From contig OZ024783.1 of the NCBI GenBank assembly GCA_964017065.1, positions 1,366,134 to 1,430,133 of the forward strand: 64,000 nucleotides of DNA. Reading direction: 5' to 3'. The translations under genes and the position numbers were made by a program. Below, one piece after another: positions 54,875 to 64,000 of the stretch; positions within the stretch are counted from its first letter, which is position 1, and the number at the start of each line of letters is the position of its first letter. The notes beneath the pieces were generated by a model. It had not been told where the DNA came from. It worked only from the letters and a program-made list of their open reading frames with translations, and made no database searches. This DNA comes from Haliclona indistincta (lineage: Eukaryota > Porifera > Demospongiae > Haplosclerida > Chalinidae).

Positions 54875-55478
54875 TAGCCTCGAACCAGGCTCTTTTAATT
54901 TGTGTGGGCGGAATAAAGAGCCTGGTACACACTGTCTGCGCATGCTCCAAATCGCGCCGGAATTCCGGCGCGATAGGAAACTTTCGTGCACGTTTGTAAT
55001 ACGCGCCACGAAATTTTACGTCATCGCTTACTGGTACTGTGGATCTCGGTTCAGAACAAGTGTTGGTCTTCTTTATTGGAAGTTCTGCTAACTACATTAG
55101 TAATATGTACAGGCAAGGCCGTAGTGAGCGACGAGTGTACGCATTGTGTACAGTAACAGCGATGTTTCTACTGTCGTTGCAGTTTGCGCGTTTATCCGTT
55201 CAGCAGATCAGCTTGGTACTTTGCTAGCAGCAGTTCAGGATATGTGGCTGTCGAAACTAGCTCTATTTTCTTGAAAGGTGAATGATCTACGTTTGAATTG
55301 CGCTAGCTAGAAGCCGCTATATTCTTTGCTTGACCACGCCCTTCGTCCCGCCTGGCATTGATAATTATTATTTCGTCACATCCGTCCAAACCACGTGAAT
55401 TTTTAGCACATGTGCAGACAGTGTGTACCAGGCTCTTTATTCCGCCCACACAAATTAAAAGAGCCTAGTTCGAGGCTA
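54875..55478. mobile_element. 604-bp inverted-repeat element with 9-base target duplication
   Basis: Inverted repeats of ~65 bases begin TAGCCTCGAACCAGGCTC, with GGAATAGAG at 54866-54874 and again at 55479-55487. The homologous site in copy 1 (about 41,536-41,544) has one GGAATAGAG, so boundaries and duplication are confirmed by an empty site. The interior (GTACTGTGGATCTCGG and neighbours) has no long frame. Termini are close to those of the P-like element and of the element at 9.5 kb. Confidence 0.88.
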
Positions 55479-55849
55479 GGAATAGAGATGACTGAAGCTA
55501 GGTGAGTCACACACACACACCCTCATTCATTCACTCACTCATAGCCTCTTGTGGTCATAATTATGTAGGTTAATTAGACGATGAATCGAGGTAACTACAG
55601 GATTTAGAATGCCGCGGAAACCAATTTGTAGACGTCCCTATGCCTGATGTGCGTGGGCATCTATTAGGGCAGCATTGTCACATACAGTGACAGACCAGCA
55701 ACACAGCTTAGCACTGAGGAGTGTTTACATGCAACAATTATCAAACAGGCAAACCTCGACCAGGTGAAAAAGTGAGTGTCCATGCCTCCTCTCAAGGAGG
55801 CATGATACTCTCATCCATCCATTCATCCAAGCATTCATCAAACCTCCCT

Positions 55850-55864
55850 CTCTCCCACCCTCCT

Positions 55865-55926
<62 letters not shown>

Positions 55927-56040
55927 TCTCCCTCCCTCCCTCCCTCCCTCCCTCCCTCTCTCCCTCCCTCGCTCCCTGACCCTCCCTCCTTCCCCTCCCT
56001 TCCTCCCCCCCTCTCTCCCTCCATCTCTCTCTCTCTTTCT
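55850..56040 (+). repeat. CT/CCCT microsatellite before the orphan exon
   Basis: Polypyrimidine array ending at the CGTCCAG acceptor. It lacks the intron 5 fragment present in the equivalent tract of copy 1. Confidence 0.9.
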
Positions 56041-56047
56041 CGTCCAG

Positions 56048-56278
56048 TTATTCCATTTCCTCATGGTCCAGATGATCAGGCGGTTTGTTTTTCAAGCTGA
56101 CCAGTTTGCTCAGGGTCAAGGTCTGACCTCCAGTCTGAGGAGCGCCCTCACCAAGCTAGTCCAGGAGAACCTCTCCTTTCCCATAGCAGACCCTCTCTAC
56201 TCTGCATTCAACCACACCCACCCCACTCTCCTAGAGAGAATAAGAACATTGAAAACCAAAGAAGAAGAATTACAGTAG
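56048..56278 (+). pseudogene. ZMPSTE24: Orphan ZMPSTE24 exon 10
   Basis: Acceptor plus the whole last coding exon ([20 protein letters not shown] to the stop), open throughout. The first glutamate of FEFQAD is replaced (FVFQAD), and three residues are added at the end. No other ZMPSTE24 exon is attached; upstream are the unidentified remnants. It could still be used as a 3' exon by a readthrough transcript, but more likely is a relic. Confidence 0.75.
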
Positions 56279-58063
56279 CATGTATTGACCCGTATAAAAT
56301 TTTTGTAAGCCTCGCCTCCAGTTGTTTCAGCCGGCCACGTGGGTGCTGAGTGCGAGATCTGAGATGGCGAATGATGGAAAGCAGCGTATCTGCGACACCT
56401 GCTCGTCTGAGGCAGCGAGGTACTGTTGCCCACGGTGCGGTAGACGATCGTGTAGGTGAGTGTAGAACTAGAACCCTCAGATCTAGTTGTTGAAATCGCT
56501 CCCTCCTCCCTCAGTCTTGCCTGTGTGCAGCGTCATAAGGAGGTGAACGAGTGTAGCGGGAAGAGAGACTGCACTGCGTTCGTAACAGTATCAGAGTTCA
56601 CTGACACACAGCTACTGAGCGGTGAGGGAACATCACACGAGGAGTTGATAATCACATCATTATGAGCTTCACACTACAGATTACCACTTCTTGGAGGATG
56701 TCAATAGAGTGGTAGGTTCTGTTCATCGCGACAAAATAGTGACCGCCACTAACCAGCCATCGCACTGGAGGAAGAACAGACAGGTTGGAATGTATCCTTC
56801 TCGTTCACTCCATCTGTCTCTCTTTTTCTTTTCTCTTTTTCTCCATCTGTTTCTCCCTCTCTCCTTCAACAGATGAAATACCTAAGTGGAGCAGCATCCA
56901 AACGAGGCATAAAGCTACTCCTTGTCCCACCTTCTCTCTCTCTTCATTGCAGCAACACATCGCGTGTACTTTACAACAAAGCTACTAAGTAAAGCTGAAA
57001 AAAAGCACTTTTATGTAATAACTAGGTTGCGCACTCTTTTTTAGAAAACAGACAATTTTATGGAGAGTGCGTTTAATGTTTCCACACTGTCAGATGGATT
57101 ACAATTGCCGAGAGTGAGTTAGATTGTTACCAGCCTTGTGCAGCCTTAAGGCTGGTGTACAATACGAAGCAGTGGTTTGTGTTATGATGCATCATTGAAA
57201 AATAAAGTTGTTAAAAAGCTAAGAGTTGATAGAAAGCTGATCTACTTCCGTGTTACAATTTGAATTAGCAATGTAACACAGCGCAAACCATCCTTGATAC
57301 TTTCATTGGTAGCGTGACTGAGAATAAAATTTAATATTATTGTTATAAAAGAGTTGTTTTTTTCTCGTTTTCTTTCAGAGTGTGTGAGGAGCAGTTGGTC
57401 AGCGAGCTGTTGGAGAGGTTCATTCATCCGACAAAGAGTGATCCAGTCATTAGACACAAGTAAGAAAAGAGCAATACTATTCTCGGAAAGATGAATACTC
57501 ATTGAAGTGCAAGCACAGCATTTTGCAACTGAAAATAATTTTTTTTGCATTTTTGCTAAAATTTTATTCCAGGCTATCAATTATTGCTGGTGTATTGTAA
57601 AGTCTTGCGCTGGTACATATTTCTCTACCAGGCACACAATTTTTATTATTTATTATTATTTTATCTTAATAACGGTTCACATTTTATGGCGTACAGATTA
57701 AATTTACCAAGAACTCTGCAAATCAAAATTAAAACGTTTACATGTTGTCTTGATCTTTGAGTAAATTGTGCTTTCTATCATTTTGCCTATTTAGCTATTT
57801 TCTCTGTCATCTCCAGGTTGCATCAGTATGTCCGGTCGGGTGGACTGGATTCTGTCAGTGTGTTCATGAAAGTCGAACACAACAAACTCCAGACAAACCG
57901 GTTCTACCAGTTTGACAAGCACCGCTCACTGGGAGACAACCTGAGTGGCAAGACAGTAGTGGAGTACCCTAGCCTAGTACCTAGTCGTTAAATTAACGCC
58001 TAGTATCAAATGCACACGCATGCGCGAACAAAATGGGCGGGACAGCTATAGCATGCTTTCACC

Positions 58064-58735
58064 CAGAGGAGGTTGGCCACGCGTCATCGATCATCATTTC
58101 TACGTATGCAATGCGTAGGCCGAGTTCATGTGACCGCACAGGCCGGACGTAATTCCAACATGAATAACTTAAATTAATAGACTTTTTGGAACCTTTTGGA
58201 ACCTCATGAATTTATTCATATTATATGAATTTGCTGATTTGCAACTAGTTGGAGGCGCAGGACAGAGCGAAACTGTTTGCAAGCGTTCAAGAAGTTGTTA
58301 ACCGACCAAAAGAAGGTCGTATTTCAGGAGGCTTGGCTCGGCTTGGCCGTTTTGGTTGCCACACTGTGAAACATTGGGAAGAAGCAGAAGATGGTCTACG
58401 GTGACCATGAGCGCCGAAGGAACGCTGTGAGCATTTGAAACAGCATTGGAGCTTGCCAACATTATTGTAGGACCGCTTATAACAGTCGTACAGCATATTG
58501 AGCACAGCCTACCGCCAGTCAAGGCTACAGCATTCAATCACTGCTAGCAGCAGTTCTACATCACCCGTGGACAGCCTCGTGTACATTTGGTCTCCATTCG
58601 CACAGCACTGACTGTAGCTGGACAGTCAGCCTGGACTGCCAGCAGCTATGCTGCAGCATCGGTGGGCGGGGCTCTTTGCTATTTCAATGTCATGTGATCG
58701 TGCGTGTAAGTATGACGCGTGGCCAACCTCCTCTG
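58064..58735. mobile_element. Miniature element nested in the P-like transposon
   Basis: Ends CAGAGGAGGTTGGCCACGCG and its inverse; GCTTTCACC at 58055-58063 is repeated at 58736-58744. It splits the left terminal region of the P-like element, so it inserted after that element was formed. No intact gene inside. CAG-starting ends suggest hAT, although hAT duplications are normally 8 bases. Confidence 0.8.
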
Positions 58736-58832
58736 GCTTTCACCATAGATATTAGAGCCCAGAGGGATTGGAAACGCGTAGTATCCGCTGACTAATCCGT
58801 GCCTCGGTTGGTCCGTATTTGTCCGTAAATTT

Positions 58833-59939
58833 ATGACACTAAAAGACGCTATGACTGCTACTACGAGTACTAGTGACGCTACTAAGACCGCTGCTGACGC
58901 TAGCTTCGTGGGAACTTGTTTGCAGTCAGTAGCGGACGGCAAAGAGCTGTCTTCTGTGCAGTCACAGCGCACCACTGCCGCTCGAGAATTAGCCCAAATT
59001 ATTCTATCCAGTACTACGATTGCTATCACTGAATTGGACTCAGCATTGCAGCAAGAGCTCACTCAACTGGTGGTCAAAAGCACTCTGTCCTGCAAGTCTC
59101 TTTCTAAAACAAAAGAAATGTTGTGGCGAGAATTTCATGCAATGAGACAAGCAAGACTTAAGGACGTGTGGAAGAAGTTTGTGACTCGCAGTGCAGCCGC
59201 CACTGGTCACGCCGGACTAGACGATGATCCACTGCTTATGCAGTATGTCTTCGAGAAACTATTTGATAAAGTGATCACATCAACATTTACTGTAGTGACG
59301 AGTGAAACACCTGAAGAGCCGATTTCAGCCAATGAAGAGAATGCCCTGAGATATGCAGCAGGCTATGTTCCTCGTTCTCTCATAGCAAAACTCCAGTCCT
59401 CGGGCCAACAGCACAGTTGGTCTTCATCCGAACAACAGGCTGTACTTTCCTGTCTTCATGCTATGAGGGCATCTAATGATGATGATGATGAAAGCTATGA
59501 TAGTTTTATTTCCTATACCCGAAAATGGACAAAAGCTATTAATCGTGGTGGTCTTTTTTTAATCAAGGATGAAGTATATTTGCTGTTCTTTGAGATGGAG
59601 AAAAAGATGAGAAAAGAACTAAGCTTTATGCTCCGGGCCAGACGAATTGATAAAGATTCTGTCATCTCCTCGATATCTAGTGACGACAAAGTGCTATCTC
59701 ACTGGTGCGTTTGTGCAGTATCCCTTGAAGATGAGACTTCTAAAGCACTACTTGTCAAGATCATTGAACTCTGGCTCACTATCCGTGGATTTTCCACTGC
59801 TGGGGCTTATGTCGAGTATTATAAACGTTGTTGTAAAAAGAACACTAAAAAAAGTACTGGTCTACGCAAGGGCTTGAAGAGGAAGTATGATAGCAAGAGT
59901 TTTGATGATAGTGTATGTACTGAAGACAGAGAAGATTGA
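58833..59939 (+). CDS. Accessory protein of the P-like transposon, unknown function
   Basis: Single open frame of 368 codons from ATG to TGA, convergent with the transposase gene. No domain I can name. The N-terminal ~60 residues are Thr/Ser/Ala-rich. The middle is mostly helical-looking, with NALRYAAGYVPRSLIAKL (about residue 170) and a Ser/Asp-rich linker (ASNDDDDESYDSF). Later comes LWLTIRGFSTAGAYVEYYK (about 310-328), then a Lys/Arg-rich tail (KKNTKKSTGLRKGLKRKYDS) that looks like a nuclear-localisation signal, and an acidic end. It has no stops or frameshifts. Possible roles: DNA-binding or target-choice partner, regulator, or captured host gene. I cannot choose between these; an upstream exon is not excluded. 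Confidence 0.75.
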   Translation: MTLKDAMTATTSTSDATKTAADASFVGTCLQSVADGKELSSVQSQRTTAARELAQIILSSTTIAITELDSALQQELTQLVVKSTLSCKSLSKTKEMLWREFHAMRQARLKDVWKKFVTRSAAATGHAGLDDDPLLMQYVFEKLFDKVITSTFTVVTSETPEEPISANEENALRYAAGYVPRSLIAKLQSSGQQHSWSSSEQQAVLSCLHAMRASNDDDDESYDSFISYTRKWTKAINRGGLFLIKDEVYLLFFEMEKKMRKELSFMLRARRIDKDSVISSISSDDKVLSHWCVCAVSLEDETSKALLVKIIELWLTIRGFSTAGAYVEYYKRCCKKNTKKSTGLRKGLKRKYDSKSFDDSVCTEDRED

Positions 59940-60065
59940 AATTTTATTGTTAGTAATACTATTTATTATAATAGTCATGACTATAATCATTGCACCTGTA
60001 TTATAATTTATTATTGTGAACCAATTTAAGATTGCTGCTATACATCATTACTATAAGGAATAGTA

Positions 60066-63039
60066 TCACTTTTTTGTTGAGGGTTTTCTTCGTGGCCTTT
60101 TAGGGAGAGGTGTCTCATCAACAGTAATCTCTTTTCTGTTACGCCCACGCTTGCAATTTCCTCTCACAGCTCTAACAGCAACAGAGCCTTGCACTCGCAA
60201 GGATGAGGTGCCATACTGAAAACTGCTAACAGTTGGATTGTCAGAATAGCCGCCTCTCATCCTCTGTTTGCCAAAAAAACTTTCTAGGGGATCCTGGCAT
60301 AGCTTCTCACTAAGAAAATATTTGACGCCATCTTGCTTTAGGAGATACTTGGTTAACTCAACAAATGATTTCACTGCAGGTAGAAAATTAAAGAACAGTC
60401 ATGACCATGCATTTACCCGAAGTAAATTTATTGATCACCTGTGATTCTAAGGCCTAGCAGAGTTTCCTGGCTTATACGACACCTGGCCTTCTCATCAGCA
60501 CTTAGGTCTTTTCGATCATGCACACACTTGTCCCACTCATCCAAGTATGAAAGAAAATCATTTTGGAGCCACTTTAACAAGAAATAATAATAAAATTATC
60601 ACCTACATAATTATTATGCATGGAATGGTTTGATAATTATACCTTCAATCTGCCGTCATCAACTGATCTATAGGGTAATTTATCCGGTTGCCTCTTAAAA
60701 ACTCCTTCCTTTAAACTTCGAACATTTAGCATGTCGAAAAACCTGTTGAATGTGCGCACAAACCGCCTCGTCTCTTTGGTTCCAGGGTGATTCTCTAGTT
60801 CTAATGCCTCAGCTACAGAGTTGCTCAATACCTGGATGTATATTTAAAAAAAATTAATAATAATTAGTATTACCAGTTGTAATAGCTGCACATGTGCACA
60901 ATAACAATCAATAATACTAATATACCTGTGCTGCCAAGTCAACTCGCATTTTTGAGTAACTGGTTAGATTTACATGCTCCCACTTTAGTTTCGGCAATAT
61001 GGAGAGCCCACTGGTGAGAGTTTTGTTGCCATTATGTGTATGGTACAGGTCAACAAGATGTTGCCAGCTGATGAATTGATTATTTATCTATTGAATAATT
61101 TGACACTTAAGTTATTGCACTGCATGAAATTATTACATGCATACATAGTTAATACTATTAATATTAATTATTGTTGTTGCATGCATGACTGTGTATTGTT
61201 GCATGCATGTGAGGTGTCTTACCCAGAGTGTACGTGAGCGGCTGTGTGCAAATGAATTAGACCAGCAATTGCGAACGGTTTTAATTAGATGAGGAACATC
61301 TGAAAAGAAGAAAAGAGGACGCTTTTCTGCACTGTAGACGTTGGGTGTTTTGTAGACAATCTCATTTGGTTGACCATGCATGCTGAAAAATTTACGATTT
61401 GGAGAGGCTCCATCACAAGTGGCAGCAAGGACTTTCAAGTTGATGGCTTCAAGATGACGAATGCAGCTCCATACAAGTGAGTACAAATGATATCCTGAGA
61501 TAGAGGCACTTGGAAACTGAGCATACGGGAATTCAAGATCAGACACAAGTCCGCAAACCATGAAAACAAGCATGTGGGTTGCCAAATGTGGCTGTTCTGA
61601 TGTACCCAAGCAAGCCTGTTCAAACCTATCGAGGCATTCATTTACTTCACCAAGATTTGTGAAGCCTATCAGCTCACCAGTGTACTTATTGTACACAAGA
61701 TCTTCCTTTATTTTGACTTCGTCAAAAACCAAACAAACATGTCGCTGGTACTCGGGAGAGCTTTCTATCTTTGCCTCTCTCTTAAGCTGCTCGTCAACAT
61801 CATCACTGAAACCAGATTGAGCCTTCACGACATGTGTGTAGTCTCGAAGAGTACGCTCAGAAGGCAGAGTGACTACACCTGATGATCTAATTGAGCTATA
61901 TGAAGCAGATGACAAAAGCTTGATACTCAAACACCATTTGATTATCATGGGATGCCACCTGATCTGTCGCTTATCAGGTGTCTTAAGAGCCTCTACTTGT
62001 TGCTCCCAGAAGAGTCTTTGGAATGAGCCTGGTTGATGCTTGCTCAGCACACTGCTTGTCTGCTCCTCAAACAAAGCAGTAAAATCATCATGCAGATCAT
62101 GATTTTCCAGCACAATTCCATCTTTAGCAGTGATGGCTTGCAGTTTTTCTTGCAACCTCTTTACTTGTGATTTCGCTGATCGCACCTGAGCAGAGCGGTT
62201 TACAATTCTTGTGGACTTCTCAGGAGTATTTAGATAGCGAAAGTTGACATGACTAGAAGGATCAGTTCTCTTTGTTGGGGTGGTTGCAAGTCGTTTTTCT
62301 AGTCTACTGCGAAGCGATCTGAGTGTTCCACGATACTTGCGGCAAGCACTGCATCTTACTCCTTCTTTACTTACAAGCATTTCGCAAGATGGTGTTCTTA
62401 CTGTCTCTGTATAGATCTCGCCTTTGCTGTCAGTTACTGTTGATAGGGTGTCAATATAGGCGGAACTCTGTTTGCTGGTGATGGTTTGTCTAATTACAGA
62501 TACAAAGTCTGGATTGCCAACACAAATGCTGATGGTATGCAGTGTGCTGATTAGTCTGTTTAAATAGATTGAAGATGAGATTTTAGATGGAAATTGCTTG
62601 AGAGGGGTACAGCTTTGAGAAGATAGTAATTGATCGTGAATTCGAGCATTCCAGCAGAGGTTAGAATCGATTATCAGTGAATGTGTGATGCAAGGAATGG
62701 AGTCAGAAGATTGAGATAGGTAGTGTATTTTGCAGATCTTGATTGCATCATCTGTTGACTGGTCTACCCAGGTCTTGTCGGGCAAAATCATGTTGGCATG
62801 CAATTCAGACACGGCTGAGATCTCGGTATCAGAATGATCATCATCAGCACGCAAGCCAGGCAAAGTAGTCTCAGAAGTAGCCTCGCATGCATGAACAAGC
62901 TGCATATTGATGTGTATTATAATAATTGTAACACTTTTTATTTAATTTTGTGCACCTTTCTTTGTTTACTAGGCCTTCCTGGGGTAGACCTCCTCTGACG
63001 ATAGCACGTCCTTTTCTTAGGGATTGAAATCCGACCCAT
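60066..63039 (-). CDS. P-element/THAP9-type transposase, six exons, intact
   Basis: Exons 62956-63039, 61223-62899, 60926-61087, 60643-60831, 60439-60571, 60066-60373 join in phase to 850 residues (Drosophila P 751, human THAP9 903). The N-terminus is a basic MGRISIPKKR and PGRPSKQRK, not a THAP finger. A Cys-rich CSACRKYRGTLRS with SSHVNFRYLNTPEK lies at 210-260, followed by a coiled-coil-like stretch. RNase H-like core: FDEVKIKEDLVYNK (Asp about 421), ATCDGASPN (Asp about 524), FSDVPHLIKTVRNCW. Then WQHLVDLYHT, SYSKMRVDLAAQ, RFVRTFNRFFDMLN, and QDPLESFFGKQRMRGGYSDN with the presumed catalytic Glu at about 779. These correspond to the D-D-E motifs of P/THAP9 enzymes. The start was chosen because only this exon 1 frame joins exon 2 in phase. 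Confidence 0.9.
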
Positions 63040-63884
63040 CCTCTACAGCGCATTTTGATTAAAACAGCAAAGATAGCAGTATATAAACTACCCAGTGCTT
63101 TTCTCTATCCTTTGAACTATGTTTAGGTTGTTATGAATAGCGTTCTACATTAGTGTTGCTTTAGTGAAAATTTAAGTAAAAGAACCACTGAAAACGCACG
63201 TTTTGCTCATTAGCCCAATCACATAGCAAAATATTTTGAAAATTATATTGCTATGCCATGCTCCAGCACTCTCTAAGTCAATATGAATATCAAAAATTCA
63301 ATCTGAAGGCACAGGCTTGTTGTGAAAATGTAATAACAACTTTTTTATTCTTTTGTAAACATTCAATTGTAACTCACAGATTTAAACGAGAGTTGGTCCA
63401 CTTTATTTCCAGTCAATTTGATGAACGATATAGTTGGAACAACTTTGTGACAAGAAACATGCCCCTTTTGCTGTTAGCGCTACTATAGACGGCTTTTTTG
63501 CAGTGAAGTCGCACGGGCTGTCTCGGTCTGAAAGCGAGGCACGGATACGACGCGGAAGTGACGTCACGTTGTATTATTGCATTTAGGCGTTTCCAATCCC
63601 CTCCCCCTCTAATATCTATGCTTTCACATTGTGCCAGTATGGACATCTAACCAACCGTGGATACTCGTAGCTACACGATTGTATGTCCAAGTTTGCTGCC
63701 AACTACTTCTTGTCGTTCGTTAGTATTCGAATTTCTTAGTCAGCAAAACTGAAGCACGAGGTCAGTACACAAGTCACAAACATAAACGGAAAATATCCGG
63801 TATTACTGGAATGTCGGGAAAAATGTCGCGCATGCGTATGCATTTGAAACTAGGCGCTCTATTTGGCGCCGAGGTACTAGGCTA
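63040..63884. other. Right non-coding arm of the P-like element
   Basis: Promoter side of the transposase gene and the right terminal repeat. Blocks near 63,588-63,640 are inverted relative to 58,745-58,790. A 76-codon plus-strand frame at 63,258-63,488 has no features. Confidence 0.6.
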
Positions 63885-64000
63885 TGGAGTACCCTACACT
63901 GCATGTTGTAATGGCTGACAGTACCAGCAACTACCCCGTGGTCTCGGATCAGATGAACGAGAAAGAAAGCAACTCAACTGAACCTACGAACTATCAACGT

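Larger units (their letters stand above)
57970..63884. mobile_element. P-like DNA transposon with two genes, apparently autonomous
   Basis: 5915 bases, flanked by TGGAGTACCC on both sides (57960-57969, 63885-63894), with copy 1 of ZNHIT6 (about 44,285) as the empty site. Imperfect terminal inverted repeats of ~58 bases begin TAGCCTAGTACCT. Further inward, blocks such as CATAGATATTAGAG are also inverted at both ends, so repeats extend well over 100 bases once a nested insertion is ignored. Two convergent genes: a six-exon transposase on the minus strand and a single-exon 368-codon gene on the plus strand, with 126 bases between their 3' ends. The Drosophila P element makes 8-base duplications; 10 here is longer. 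Confidence 0.9.
56364..64000 (+). pseudogene. ZNHIT6: ZNHIT6 copy 2, interrupted by the P-like transposon
   Basis: Exons 56364-56455, 56515-56621, 56680-56783, 56873-56988, 57045-57113 and 57379-57459 match copy 1 exon for exon with intact phases. Exon 7 starts at 57817 and is cut at 57969 by the 5.9-kb element inside VVEYPTLHVV; coding sequence resumes at 63895 to the window edge. The resumed part is in the correct frame apart from the target duplication, with only a synonymous change at the junction. The gene was therefore intact at insertion. As it stands it loses the conserved C-terminal tail unless the element is spliced out or excised. Confidence 0.85.

Overview
The window looks like nuclear DNA from an early-branching animal, most likely a demosponge of the Amphimedon type. 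The genes are metazoan (TRIM proteins with filamin domains, a cyclic-nucleotide-gated channel, ZMPSTE24, ZNHIT6, germ cell-less). Introns are GT-AG, many only about 50-100 bases long, and CT/GA microsatellites are frequent near splice sites. DNA transposons are abundant, and there is one 200-base assembly gap. The organism call is inferred from this content; no marker gene settles it.

Layout. 0-14 kb: a minus-strand tandem array of four intronless RING/B-box/coiled-coil/filamin (TRIM) genes, one frameshifted. It is interleaved with one near-complete and one broken copy of an AlaX-type alanyl-tRNA editing gene, so TRIM and AlaX were copied together. 14.4-16.5 kb: a plus-strand germ cell-less (GMCL) BTB gene, head-to-head with AlaX and running into the gap. 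17.8-25.8 kb: five tandem dihydrodiol-dehydrogenase-like (DHDH) paralogues on the minus strand. One is split by a piggyBac-like miniature element, and another takes its stop codon from a foldback element. 26-28 kb: a single-exon CNG channel.

29.2-64 kb: a large duplicated block. Copy 1 is ZMPSTE24 (10 exons, complete), an ankyrin-ROC-Death gene on the minus strand, an orphan ZMPSTE24 last exon, and ZNHIT6. Copy 2 is ZMPSTE24 exons 6-10 only (broken by an 8-base deletion), a second ankyrin-ROC-Death gene, another orphan last exon, and ZNHIT6 interrupted by a 5.9-kb P-like transposon. Because the copies align, copy 1 gives the empty site for the hAT-like, 604-bp and P-like insertions of copy 2, and copy 2 gives the empty site for a CACTA-like insertion of copy 1. 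Two tandemly assembled haplotypes could produce part of this picture.

The most notable object is the P-like transposon at 57,970-63,884. It has terminal inverted repeats, a 10-base target duplication, an apparently intact six-exon transposase of about 850 residues without a recognisable THAP finger, and a second, convergent intact gene of 368 residues with no known role. Three other elements with 9-base target duplications occur in the window; two share its TAG(C/T)CT-type termini and the third is nested inside it.
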